From: Chrysomallon squamiferum
Lineage: Eukaryota > Mollusca > Gastropoda > Neomphalida > Peltospiridae
Direction: 5' to 3'
DNA: 42,500 bases
NCBI GenBank assembly: GCA_012295275.1
Contig: CM022676.1
Span: 8,531,086-8,573,585 of the forward strand
Shown here: piece after piece, positions 19,191 to 30,911 of the stretch
How positions within the stretch are numbered: the first letter of the stretch is position 1
Layout of the letters: each line of letters starts with the position of its first letter
Program-made: the position numbers and the translations under genes
The notes under the pieces: generated by a model
Databases searched by the model: none
What the model saw: the letters and a program-made list of their open reading frames with translations, nothing else
What the model was told of the DNA's origin: nothing

Positions 19191-22100
19191 GTGAGCTTTT
19201 AAAAAATAATAATAATGTTCAAATAGTATTAGCAAATGTTTTATTCAGTTTAATAACTTTACCATAAGTGTTGTATCTATTTCACTAATGTATTGTGTGT
19301 TGAATATATTAATAAAAAAAAACACATTGTTAAGATTGTTTTTTAAACTTCTCAGATGATTTTTTTTATCAAACTCAGATTTTCAGTAGAATCTGGTAAT
19401 TTTTTTCAGTTACCACAAGCTGATCTTCTAAGTGTTGATTATTGTCAAATTGTTTATGTATAATTGTTTATTGCTCTATATTTTTTTAAACTTACTAAAT
19501 TTACAAAAATTAAAATTAATCTTGTAATTTTATTGCTGATCATTTTCATTAATAATGGAAAAACAATAAAAGATGTTTCTCTTTCTTGTCTTTAGGTCTG
19601 GAAAAATGAAGATACCAGACTGGGTTGATATTGTTAAGCTGGGAATTTTCAATGAATTAGCACCGTATGATGAAGATTGGTTTTATATCCGTGCAGGTAA
19701 CTTCAGTATTGTTTGGATTCTTTCCTCCTCACCATACTCATTAACCTTTTCAGTAACTGTAAAATATTAATGATGCTTCAAATCAGTGGCTCTAACATTT
19801 GGTTTAAACAGACTTGTAAAATTGTGAAAGTTATTGCAGATCCCAAATGACATTGGCATCTGGCAACAAACTGTCATAAGTGAAGATGAATTTTTCAGTT
19901 GCTTTCCGTAATTTAAATTTTTATTTCTTCTAAAATGTAGGAAAAACAGAATTTAAAAATCTGTCATTATAAATAAATACTGTTAGGTATTTTAAAATTA
20001 TTGTTTATATTGTCAGTGAATTAGCTTATAACAGATATGTATCAGCTAAAAGTGAATTTTGTTAATATATAATCCAATAGTTTAAAGGTTAACATAATAG
20101 CCAAGTGGGCATTGATGAACTGAATAACAGTCTAGGATGAAACCTGTAACAGTTGCTATGGTTTGGACTCGGATAGTTTTCAGTGTACCATTTCATGATA
20201 TTACATGCTAAAGCTCATGAGACATAGCACAGCAGTGTATAAAGTATGGAACAGTGTAGTAAATAAGAAATGATTATTTCAGTATTTTAATTCTTTAACT
20301 GCACATTAAGGATTGCGTAATTATGATCTTTGATACTAGAAGTATGAAAAAAGGATATTTTCTGAACTGTTGATTTTTATCATTTTAAATAGCCCTGTTA
20401 ACAAAGTAAATAAAACTGTAAAATGCATATGTATGTCTGCCACGAAAGAAAGATCAAATTCTCAAAACTGAGAACACAGTTGTTAAATGAAATTTGAAAT
20501 TCATGGCTCATGGAAGTGTTTGAACAAGCTATTTATGATATGAAGGAAAAGTTCCATTGGAAATTTGTCTGTTATAAGAACTAATTACATCTGAAATACT
20601 TGTTATTAAACAAATTAATAAAATATAATAAACAGTCACAGGAAGATAAATTATGAAGAAATGTTTGTGTGACAGTGCTTTAATATCTATATGCATTGTA
20701 AATTTGTATTAAAATTTACATTATTCATATATATACTAATTCTTTGTGGTTTTTTGTTTTTAAAGTAAAGAATTGTAAAATGAATCATTGTGTTTGCTGT
20801 GAGCGCTGGAAACAATGTTTTCTAAATTTATTTATTTATATATTTATTTTTCTTTCAGCCTCTGTATGCAGACATTTGTACATCAGGTCACCAGTAGGTG
20901 TAGGAGGTCTTACAAAGATTTATGGAGGTATGAATTTTCTTTTTATGATTACATCTGTTTCTAATTTTAATTCCTTTTCTGTTCTGTTTCTCTTTGTTTT
21001 GTCACAGTATTAAAAATGTGTGTAAATTGCAGCAGATTTCAGTACACTAGCAGCTGCTTCTTGTTGCTTTCTTTTTTAAGTTTGAACCTGTAACCATGTT
21101 AATGGTCAAAATACTGAGAATGTTTTTCTCATTGCATTTCTTTTGCTATATTGTATATGCACTTATTTCCATAGATACGTAATTATATTCTCTCTGCAAT
21201 ATTACATTTTGTTCTTTAAGAATAATATAAAATGGTGAATTATCTTTGTAAATTTAAACATGTTTAAAATATTGATGTTTTCAGATCTCATTAATCTGTT
21301 GAAATTTAAAAGTAATAACTGAGTACACAGCAAAAGTCTTAATTTGTAATAAAAATCAAATTACTGAGTGTCCAGGAGGAAATAATTTTGAATTTAATTT
21401 TATTATTATTGTTTTATATTTTTTAGCTTTATTCCTTTCATTTTACTATTACAGTTTTACATGCTTGGTTACTGCAGCCATGCATAAATTAGTTTCTAAT
21501 TCATTCAAAGGATTTGTGTCTGTATTAAATACTTACTTTAACTTCAGCTAACAAAAGGAATGGAACATGTCCAAGTCATTACCACAAGAGCAGCCCATCA
21601 GTGGCTCGCAAAATTCTCCAGGCTCTGGAAGCTCTTAAACTTATTGAGCAGGACCCAAACACTGGGTGAGTCTCAAAAATATAAATAGAAGTATAAAAAA
21701 TAGACGTTTTTGTTATCACAGAAATCTTTCTGCAGCTGGCTTTGATATTGAGTAGAGTAGCCAGACTGAGGCATTACAGTTCCCATCTAATTGAGAAATA
21801 ATAAATTTGGCCATTTTATTAACACTAAAAACTGAACTGAAAATAAAATATTAATAAGTTACCAATCAGAACAGTGTTTGTGAAGTATGACCAAATAGCC
21901 AAAAATATTTTAAAAATATAGAAAAAAGATACTGTTAAATTTGTATAAATCTGAACTGCCATCATTTTGATTTTTACCTTCCTCAGTTATAAAAATAAAT
22001 TAAAATTTTGTTTAACATTATTAATTTTCAAACTTATTTGTTTTCTTTCAGAGGAAGAAAGTTGACATCACAGGGACGTAGGGATCTTGACAGAATTGCT

Positions 22101-22211
22101 TCTCAGATCAAGTCAAAAAAGAAGAGTGACAAAAAGGCTGCTGTAGCTGCTGCTGCACCTGCAGCCACTCCAGCCGCTCCAGCTGCAGCACCTGCTGTTG
22201 CCACAGCATAA
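19123..22211 (+). CDS. RPS19: 40S ribosomal protein S19 (eS19)
   Basis: Complete five-exon gene encoding 171 aa. Exons: 19123-19190, 19596-19696, 20859-20927, 21548-21665 and 22052-22211. All introns are GT-AG with phases 2, 1, 1, 2. The protein starts [20 protein letters not shown] and continues through [59 protein letters not shown] and [13 protein letters not shown] to [11 protein letters not shown], matching eS19 along its whole length. It is a component of the small ribosomal subunit, needed for 40S maturation. The ATG immediately follows a splice acceptor and is the first Met of the conserved N-terminus. Animal homologues are about 145 aa; the extra length is a Lys-rich then Ala/Pro-rich C-terminal tail. 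Confidence 0.97.
19596..19696 (+). CDS. RPS19: RPS19 coding exon 2
   Basis: Acceptor CTTTAG, donor GTAACT, 101 bases. It carries [16 protein letters not shown] and the [14 protein letters not shown] core of eS19. Confidence 0.95.
20859..20927 (+). CDS. RPS19: RPS19 coding exon 3
   Basis: Acceptor TTTTTCTTTCAG, donor GTATGA, 69 bases encoding the [19 protein letters not shown] segment. Confidence 0.95.
21548..21665 (+). CDS. RPS19: RPS19 coding exon 4
   Basis: Acceptor AACTTCAG, donor GTGAGT, 118 bases. It encodes [20 protein letters not shown] and the helix [16 protein letters not shown]. Confidence 0.95.
22052..22211 (+). CDS. RPS19: RPS19 coding exon 5 with Ala/Pro-rich tail
   Basis: Acceptor TTTTCTTTCAG, TAA at 22209-22211. 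After the conserved [15 protein letters not shown] segment come SKKKSDKK and about 23 residues of Ala, Pro, Val and Thr only. Confidence 0.95.
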
Positions 22212-22232
22212 ACTGTTACTGTGAAAATGTAA

Positions 22233-22238
22233 ATTAAA
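22233..22238 (+). terminator. RPS19: Candidate polyadenylation signal ATTAAA of RPS19
   Basis: ATTAAA lies 21 bases after the stop, merged with a run of about 17 A, and is followed by T/GT-rich sequence (TTTATTTGTGTTC). A short 3' UTR is usual for ribosomal-protein mRNAs. The A-run makes the exact site ambiguous. Confidence 0.4.
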
Positions 22239-24259
22239 AAAAAAAAAAAAAATTTTACGTTTATTTGTGTTCAGTTTTGGATTTTTTGATACAAGTTCAA
22301 CAGGGTTCAGATTACAGATGCAGTATTCTGGGGTCCACATACTTAGTGTAGTCTGATTATACACCTGCTTCATCTGTGTATGCTACACTATACAATTTAA
22401 ATCTTTTTTTACACATGAAAATTGAAAAAGAAAAAAAATGAATCCCAGTAATAACTCTGCATCAGCATTTTATAGATTTAATCCATCAATAATGTTAACC
22501 ATGATTTTCTTAATAAGATGATGAATTCAGCATTTACAGATTTACAAAATGAGTATCTTGAAGCACAAATATTCCCCACATTTTAAGATTAAAGAATTAA
22601 TGGAGGCAGTAGCTTACTGAAATGTATTGTAGATGTCCTATTTTGAATAGTAATAAAAAATATTTTGCACCAGAGCATTTCAAGATGGACACACGAAATC
22701 ACTGAAGATAATTTATATACTCGAATTCCTGCAGAAAATTCATTAATAGTATATTCACTAATTAGAACAACTTTTCATTATAGATCCATAAGATAATCTT
22801 CATAATGCAACATGTTTTTGCTGCAGCAAATCCACACAAAAGATTAAGATGTACAAGTTCTCTGTTTAAAAAAGATTGCACAAAATACTGTTGCCAATGA
22901 AGTCAATATAAATAAATAAATATATTTTTTGTTTCACAGGTAGTAAGTTAAATTCATTTACTTCATCACTGTAAAAAAATGTGAGTTATTAAAATGATCC
23001 CTGCAGTGGAAAGAGATTATTTTATTTAGAGGTGGTTTCCAAAAGTTCAAAATGGAGGTTTCTTAGTCATCAGGTTAAAATATATACTGAATTACCTCCC
23101 TTACGTTCACCCCTGTCTAAACACCTGACATCATCTTTTAGGTAAGTTTATCAGTGATGCATGGACTCAAGCATGGCCAGCCAGACTTCAGATATTCCAG
23201 TGAACAGCACTAACTGTAATGATACTGTTAAACTAATAAACTAAATACATTGAACATGTAGGTGATATGTCATGTACAATGTGATGTAAAAATGTTGGGG
23301 CTTTGAAAATGAAACTTGATTATCCCCCAAAGAGGCAAAAGGATTATGTATCAGTATAATTATATTTTAAAATAATAAAAATAATATTAACAGTAATATT
23401 AAATAATAACAAGGAATGGAATTTATAAACCGGCAAGAAAATTTTATATTAATATATAATATATACATTTTGAAAATAACATGGCAGTGAAAATGAAAAT
23501 TAACACTCCTTAAAAAGGCAAGATCTTGTAACAAAAAATATTTAAAAAAAAATAATAATAACACTGGAAATCATAATACTTTAATGATCAGTGACAATTC
23601 ATGTACATGCACATACATACATACATATATACATGTATAAATTAACACAATTTATATTATACAAATTTGTAATTCACGTATAAAAGAAACATACCAAACA
23701 ATGATTAAAACAAAGGTTTGGTCATCTTAAAGAATATGAGCTGCCAATTCAAGTTTTTATTTTAATTATAAAAATGAGAATTTAAATTAGAAATATTTTT
23801 TAATCAATGAGGAAAATCAAAAAAAGAAGAAGAAAGAACTGAAATTTCTATGTAAAACAAATAAAATGCAGAAATGCTCTGAAATAAACACTATTTAACA
23901 ATTATATATATTTTTTTCTTTTCAGTTATATTTCACAAGCAGTCTTGTCTATAAACTAGACTTAGAAAGCATATTTAGGAAAGAAACTAGACTTGATAGT
24001 AACTTTAATAACTGGGTTTCTGATTGTTTTGGTGAAGTTACCATACATTCACCTCCAGTTATAAGGCTTATCAATGACACAGATATAGTTTAAGTATTGT
24101 GAACACAAATATCTCAAACATGAGACACAATCTGCAATGTATTTGGTGATTTTCATCAATTAGGAGCAAGACTAGATAATTTTGAATTGAGAATAAATAA
24201 TATTGATACTCATTTTAACCTTTTGGTCTGCACCTGTTAGTGTTTTTTTTTCATTCCCC

Positions 24260-24450
24260 CCATGTAAAAATAAATGAATAAGTAAATAAATGAATGAATG
24301 AATAAATAAAATATTAATTAAGTAAATAAATAAATAATAAATAAAATAATTGAAATATGTAACTGAATAAAAATAAATAAATAAATAAGATAATTTAATA
24401 ACTATACTAAAAAAAAAAAATAATAATAATAACTAATAATAATAAAACAA
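24260..24450. repeat. (AAAT)n / (AATG)n / (AAT)n tract
   Basis: Degenerate A+T-rich tetra- and trinucleotides. Confidence 0.8.
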
Positions 24451-24774
24451 AATTTTTTAAATGTTCAGAAAAATGATTCTGAATAAATTAACCCAAGCCC
24501 TATAAAAAATCATTTTTATTCACCTTCTCTTTTGCTTTAAAAAAGAAAAGAAAAACAAACTTTCCTCATTCACCTTACAGAATATAAATGTACATGTAAA
24601 TATTGTGTAGATAAAAACAGAATGACAACACATACAGAACATCAGTGTCGTACGACTAAGACCAATCAAATATCACAAGTTCTCTCCCTTTGAGCATTCC
24701 ATTTTCATAACTGAAATTATTTACATGAACTGGATAGGTGGTATTATAGACATAAAACAAAATAAGACAGAATT

Positions 24775-24836
24775 AAACAAATAAATGAATAAATAAATAA
24801 ATAAATAAATAAATAATAATGATGATGATGATGATG

Positions 24837-24871
<35 letters not shown>

Positions 24872-25027
24872 AATAATAATAATAATAATAAAAAATAAAT
24901 AAATAAAAATAAATAATAATAAAAAAATAATAATAAAGTAAAATAAATAAATACTGATATACATATGATTTCTAAAAATGTTATGTTTTTATAAATCAAA
25001 CAAACAAATAAATAAATAAATAAATAA
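24775..25027. repeat. (AAAT)n / (GAT)n / (AAT)n tract
   Basis: Blocks of AAAT, then ATG, then AAT and poly-A. The Ile/Leu-rich open frames on the minus strand are artefacts of this tract. Confidence 0.85.
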
Positions 25028-25227
25028 CTGTTTTAAATACAGTTCCTAAAAATTGTATGTTCTAGCAATGGTATTAATGGTATTGCTTTTATTTTAATAA
25101 GAATATGAACTTTGATTTTTTTTTTAAATACAAATTTTATAAACTATTATTATCATTATCATCATAATCATTTTTGTTATCAACATCATCATTCTTAACA
25201 TTTTCATTATACTCAGTATCTTTAATA

Positions 25228-25228
25228 T

Positions 25229-25256
<28 letters not shown>
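25228..25256. repeat. (CA)n microsatellite followed by poly-A
   Basis: 14 CA units then an A run to 25271. Confidence 0.9.
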
Positions 25257-25260
<4 letters not shown>

Positions 25261-26906
25261 AAAAAAAAAAATGGCAACTTTAAAAAAAATTATGGTGGGT
25301 CCTTTTTAATGTTTATCAAAAAACTGTCCTAGGATGCCTAAGAAGGGCAATTTCTGACTGCAGATCTAGTCTCATAAAGATAATAAGACATTTTAGATTA
25401 TCAACAATGTTTTTATTTGTTTGTTTTTGCTTTTGTTGGGTTTTGTTGTATTATTTTGTATTTTTTTCCTTTTTTTAAATTCTGAAATCTGTATTGAACA
25501 TACCTTGGATGTTTACAAAAAAAACAAAAAACATAATGATTGTTAATAATATGTAAATAGATTTTTAACCAAATAATTATGCAATATTTCATTGACAAGA
25601 AAGGCCAGATATTTAATTATAATAAAAAATGAATCAGTTTAAAAATCTATGTTAGCTGCATTTTACCTACTAAACATGTTGATCTTTTAAAGAACATATA
25701 TTCATTATATGGTAAATTTTAAATAAATGCTTTTAATATAACAGGTACTTTTTAAATCTTTGGAACAACTAATATTTACTTTTTCTGCATGTTACATACA
25801 AGATGAAATGTATATAAATGTCATTTTGGATAAATGATAATTTTATATAAAATAATCTGTCTTAAATACATAAATTATAAATCGACTTTTTTCTTTTTTC
25901 CTAGTGTGTTTTATATATATATATATATAAGTCTATTTTAGAAGTATAATGTTCAATAATTTAGTGGATGAGATAGAAAAAAAATTACAAATCAAGACTA
26001 TTAAGGGAAAAGACAAGCTGATACTTATAATATAAACTATTATCATTTACAACTAACACCAACATTCCAAGAGTTAATAAAACATTTGAGGTAACTTTTA
26101 CAAGATTCACAAAAATCTTTACTTCCATATCATTGTTATGATCAAATTAATTTTATTATTAAAAAAATACACAGTATAAACATAATAATAGTTTTTAAAA
26201 AGTACAAAAAAAAGTACGATGAAGAACAAAAAAATTAAATTATTATCAAAACAAAATAATGATTCTCAGTTACATTCCACAAAACAAAATTTCTTTCAAC
26301 ATCAGTTAATTCAATAATAACAACAACTGGTACAACAAACAATTCTATAAATTACTTACATCCAACCATTTTCATTTTGGTAAACAAATGAGAAATTCCA
26401 CATGGGGAAAAAAAACCTGAATAAAATTTATCTATACATCTAATTAACAATAACTTTAATAAAAAGCTTTAGAAAGACAATCAATATAATTTTAATGTGT
26501 ATAATATCATAAATATTCTTCTGTTATTCTCTAGAAGTAACATACTACGTCCAGTGCAACATTCACCATATATATATATCTGGAGACCAGTGGTCAGTGT
26601 GGGTATATGGTAATAGTATAAATATTTTTCTTTCATTCTAGAATATATTATATCTACGACCATTGTAATAATATTCAGTGTGTGTATAATTTGGGGATCA
26701 AGAGGCTTCACGTTGTTGACAAGTGGTATGAATTTCATAGTTTTCTCCAGTCACTAAAATACCAATTCAAATGACAGCAGCTGCAGAAAATCATCATCAA
26801 ACACATCCAGAAACACAGGTGATGTTGAATTAGATATATCATACCTGCAGCTTCTGTGAGGAGACCTGATGATGTCAGAAACATGTGGAAGAGGAGAAAG
26901 AGGAGG

Positions 26907-26909
<3 letters not shown>

Positions 26910-26979
<70 letters not shown>
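26910..26979. repeat. (GA)n microsatellite
   Basis: 35 GA units. The Arg-Glu frame on the plus strand and Leu-Ser frames on the minus strand are shadows of it. Confidence 0.95.
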
Positions 26980-26980
<1 letters not shown>

Positions 26981-28873
26981 AGAAGATAGAACGAAAAGAG
27001 CTGAGAGAGAGAGAAAAAGAAGATAAGATAAAGATAGACAAATACAGAGAGAGACAGAAAAAAAAAAAACTGACAGAGAAAAACACCTTGAAAAACAAAT
27101 CAATACATCAAGGACTGGTGACATCCTCCATTACAAAGACAGTGAACTGAACTTGTCCTCTGATTTAACTCAACTTTGTTATAACCTACAACAGCTAAAT
27201 ATGTTTTACTGGTTACATAACAGAAATCAGTAATTTTTCAGAATTACAGTGTTTCTTCTTCAAAATTTGTTTTAAATACAAGTTGAGTAAGATGTAATGT
27301 TAGCAGAATTTTGAGACAATATAATCCTGAGATTTGTTTTCTTTTAACATTGCTGATGATTCTGGGTGGGTTTGTTTATTTGTTGGCATCATAAAGAACT
27401 CAAAACACATTGAATAAGAAATGAAACTCAGCATAAGTGACTCAAATGTGTTCATATGCAACTCAAACACTAGAAGATTCTATATCTAGTACAATTGTGA
27501 TCAGTTTCATAAACATTAATGCCCAGTGAATATGGATTTTAACATCATATTTGGTCCTCTTTCATAAGAAAGACATGTGGATGAGTGGTGAAATTACTTC
27601 TCTAGTTAGATCTTACTTCAATACAAAACATTTAAGGCAGATAATTACTTTGACATCAGGCTCTTTCTTCTTTGAAGTGTATGTTTGTTAATTATGTAAA
27701 GAAACAGTCTAAAAATATTTCACATTCTTCTGCATTACGGTTTATCTGGTTTTTGCCAACCAAGCTAAACTTAATAATAAAGTATAAATAGTAACAGAAG
27801 AGTATATAATTAATGAAAGATCTAGGTGTTGCCATTTTACTGTAGTTCTCATGTAATTGTTTATACAGCAGATCTATTTGTCCTGATTTGTACCAGTGCC
27901 ATTTGGAAGAAAAAAAACAGTGCAGTGTATGCAGTAGTATTGTGATTTCATTTGTGAAATGGTAACATGGCAGAATACAGTCATTTTGTAAAGGTACTGT
28001 TTTACCAACATATTTTGTTATTAACAGTAAGTCACTCAAACTAAGTATAACAAAATAACCTGGAAGTGGAAAGAATATTTTTAGACCATTCATTTCTGGA
28101 ATTGTATTGCCATGGAAACACTTCAGAGTTTTAAAACAGGACGAGTTGTCCAAGGATTAGATTACTTCCAAGTCAATATCCAGGAATTATTCCACTGAAG
28201 AATTTTACATCAAAATTTTAAATTTAACATCCAAGAAAAAGATGTCTATTTGTAAGCTCAAGTTTTACTGTATTGATGTTTAAGTGACAAGAGAGTGATC
28301 TTAAAATCTGAATTACAAGCTTAGAGTTAATTCTTATAACAACATTATTTACTGAAGAACTAATAATGATATTAACATCATGTTGGTTTATTTAACTAGT
28401 ATGGATACCTATGATCTTCAAACAGAAATACTAGACTCAGAATTAAATGAACTGTGTACATGAAGCTTCTTCACAAAAAAATATCTTATAGCTGAAGTAT
28501 TATTATTATTTTTTTAAATTGGATGGTATTCCATTGATATGATTTTTTTTTTCCCCCAGTCTTCTCTTAACTGGAATATTCATCACAGAATTAATCTGAA
28601 TTTCTAACATTAACCCTCCTCATACACAAACATTTTCATATTGTGAAGCACTGCTGCAGTCTGTGTCAATGGCTGGTGTTTCATTGATATGGACATTGAT
28701 CTCATAAGGCCTAGAATAACTTGGGCTTCTTCTGAAGAACTACAATGAATGCTGTTTCTCTGGTAAACGTATTTTTCTTCTTTGATCAAAAATATCAGCC
28801 AAAAGACTTACTGGATCTTCTCACTTTAAGCCTTATCATGATAAGAAATACCTTTTTTCTTAAAAAAAAATTC

Positions 28874-30784
28874 TCAAGAAGAAGATTTTTCTCGGTTGCG
28901 ATTGTGAACCACCATATGTCTGTTCAGTGCACTTCTTTGCGCGAACGACTTGTAACACACGACACACTCGAATGGTTTTTCCTGCTGGTGTGTCATCATG
29001 TGTTTCTGCAAACTTGCTGCATCAGAAAACGTCTTCAGACACACCTCGCACCCATACGACCTCTCCCCAGCGTGAGTCAACATGTGTTTCTTTAAATACG
29101 CACTCGTGGCGAAGGCCTTGCAACAAATCTGGCAGCGGAAGATTTTGCTCTCCACGTGGACTGCCATGTGCTTTTTCAGATTCCCGCGCAGGGCGAAGAC
29201 CTCGGAGCAGATCTCGCATCGGTAAGGTTTTTCTCCCGTGTGGACGATCATGTGTTTTCTCAAGTCTCCGCTCAGAGCGAAGAGCTTGAAGCAGATTTCG
29301 CACTCAAAGTGTTTTTCTCCCGTGTGAGTCATCGAGTGGGCCACCAAGTGCCCGCTCTGCGTGAAGCACTTGCTGCAGACTTCGCACTGGTAAGGCTTCT
29401 CCCCCGTGTGAATCTGCACGTGCTTCTTCAGCCCCGAGCTCTGCGAGAAACTCTTCGAGCAGAATCCGCACTCGAACCTCTTCTCACCAGTGTGTATCAG
29501 GATGTGTCGCTTTAGGTTTCCCATCTGAACGAACCGCTTGAAGCAGATCTCGCACTCGAAGGGTCTCTCTCCCGTGTGTATCAAAACGTGTTTTCTCAAA
29601 TCTCCGCTGGAGGCAAATCCTTTGCCGCAGATGTCACACTTGAAGGTGTGTTCCCCTGTGTGATGAAGCATGTGTGATCTGAGGTATCTCATCTGTGTGA
29701 ATGACTTGCTGCACACGTCACAGGAATACGGCTGCTCGGCTGTGTGGATCAGCATGTGTTTGTCCAGCTCGTCTTTGTACGGGTAGCACCTCCAACAAAC
29801 CTCACATTTGAAACGAATTTCTGGAAGTCCGTTTTCGTCCATAACTGGTTCATGTTTCCTTCTGTCTGATCTAGGATCCTTTTTATCACAATTGCTTCCT
29901 GAATCGTTTGACGTATCGTTCATATGAGCTGCCATTTGGTTTGTCTGACTATCTGAATCGATGTCCATGCCATTACCAGTAGCATCCATCAGAACTGACT
30001 GATCATCATCTTCATCATCATCAGAATCAGCCCTTGTAATTATAAAATCTTGTTCCCTGTATACCATCTCTGATGACACATCCTCGTCTTCTACATCAAG
30101 ATCAGGACTATCAACAGTTCCGGAATATTCTTCACATCTGGTGTGACGTTTTGGTCCAGCACGTTTTCTGGAACCAGTGTTTATTTTGGTTCCAGTTTGT
30201 TCTTTGTTGTCAGTAGTCTCTTTAATATCAACAGTTCTGTTCTTATCCCTGGAACTGAGCTTAGCAACAACTTTATCCAGTTTACTCTCGCCAGAAACAC
30301 TTCTGTTACATCCTCCTGCTGCTGATTTGGTCTTCATGATGTTTATTTTGTTGTTCCCAGATGCTGACGAGGTACCTAAATAAAACTGACCATTGTTAGT
30401 AACTGGTTTGTTATTAATTTTTGATGATTTGGGTTCAGAACTGCTGATACATTTTGTTTCAGCTCTCTTCATACTTCCTTGTTCCAAACTGCTCATACTT
30501 TCTGGTTCAGAAATCCTCACACATTTTGGTTCATCACTTATCACATTTTTCGGTACTGCACTGCAGATACCCAGTTTAGTACTATTTACACATTTTGGTT
30601 CTGCTGAGGTTTTTGATCTGATATCAGCAGACGTATCCTTAGATTCCAGACTGATATCGCTGGAACTCCTTTCAGTCTCTGGATTATCAGGATCTGGTTT
30701 TAGTTGTGTTAAGACTGAACCAGGATCGACATTCCTGCCTCCTTCATCGTCAGAGACAGCCTCCTTTTTAACCACAACATCCAT
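28874..30784 (-). CDS. C2H2 zinc-finger protein, 11 fingers (636 aa)
   Basis: One uninterrupted frame. The start is the ATG at 30784-30782 (A at -3, G at +4), the first Met after an in-frame upstream TGA. The N-terminal half (residues 1-320) is hydrophilic and Ser/Lys/Glu-rich, with VVVKKEAVSDDEGG near the start, loose EPKCV-type repeats (about 61-121) and an acidic block (about 226-264). Residues 325-633 hold 11 tandem C2H2 fingers of the C-x2-C-x12-H-x3-H type (for example CDICGKGFASSGDLRKHVLIH region), most joined by TGEKP-like linkers; the last three linkers are degenerate. It ends NRNREKSSS. Predicted role: sequence-specific nuclear DNA-binding regulator. No KRAB, BTB, SCAN or ZAD domain is seen. 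Orthology cannot be set by eye. Confidence 0.93.
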   Translation of the reverse strand: MDVVVKKEAVSDDEGGRNVDPGSVLTQLKPDPDNPETERSSSDISLESKDTSADIRSKTSAEPKCVNSTKLGICSAVPKNVISDEPKCVRISEPESMSSLEQGSMKRAETKCISSSEPKSSKINNKPVTNNGQFYLGTSSASGNNKINIMKTKSAAGGCNRSVSGESKLDKVVAKLSSRDKNRTVDIKETTDNKEQTGTKINTGSRKRAGPKRHTRCEEYSGTVDSPDLDVEDEDVSSEMVYREQDFIITRADSDDDEDDDQSVLMDATGNGMDIDSDSQTNQMAAHMNDTSNDSGSNCDKKDPRSDRRKHEPVMDENGLPEIRFKCEVCWRCYPYKDELDKHMLIHTAEQPYSCDVCSKSFTQMRYLRSHMLHHTGEHTFKCDICGKGFASSGDLRKHVLIHTGERPFECEICFKRFVQMGNLKRHILIHTGEKRFECGFCSKSFSQSSGLKKHVQIHTGEKPYQCEVCSKCFTQSGHLVAHSMTHTGEKHFECEICFKLFALSGDLRKHMIVHTGEKPYRCEICSEVFALRGNLKKHMAVHVESKIFRCQICCKAFATSAYLKKHMLTHAGERSYGCEVCLKTFSDAASLQKHMMTHQQEKPFECVVCYKSFAQRSALNRHMVVHNRNREKSSS

Positions 30785-30910
30785 TATCCAGTGACCCTGT
30801 CTTTCTAACTGTACCGTCTTGAATGTTTCTATGGAATATAACAACTTAGTGTTTCCACTTCATGTAAAATGTACTTCTGTACATGGTGCTTTTAGAGGTA
30901 GGATGTGTAT
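30785..30910 (-). other. 5' UTR part of the zinc-finger coding exon, with upstream ORF
   Basis: The acceptor GTTTTATTTTCAG ends at 30911, so this exon starts at 30910 and at least one non-coding exon lies upstream. A 12-codon upstream ORF (30884 to 30846, A at -3) lies wholly in this leader and ends 61 bases before the main ATG. Confidence 0.6.
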
Positions 30911-30911
30911 C

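Larger units (their letters stand above)
22260..28873. other. Intergenic stretch between convergent RPS19 and zinc-finger genes
   Basis: 6.6 kb with no recognised gene. It holds A+T-rich sequence, AAAT/AAT tracts (24260-24450, 24780-25030), (CA)n at 25228-25256, (GA)n at 26910-26979 and one AATTACCTCCCTT word (23090-23102). The right-hand part probably includes a long 3' UTR of the zinc-finger gene. A 153-codon minus-strand stop-free run at 27692-28153 is discussed under findings. Confidence 0.5.

Noticed and set aside
20097-20159. Possible intronic snoRNA in the large RPS19 intron
   Set aside because: A hairpin can be drawn (ATAGCCAA with TTGCTAT), and TTGATGA and CTGA occur nearby, but no valid C/D pair with terminal stem, and no H box at the right place, was found.
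28927-29515. Plus-strand and alternative minus-strand open frames of 90-120 codons over the zinc fingers
   Set aside because: Shadows of the G+C-rich 84-base periodic finger array; the C2H2 frame explains the sequence fully.
30785-30844. A longer zinc-finger protein beginning 20 residues upstream
   Set aside because: That start is TTG, and an in-frame TGA lies just upstream; the ATG at 30784 has strong context.
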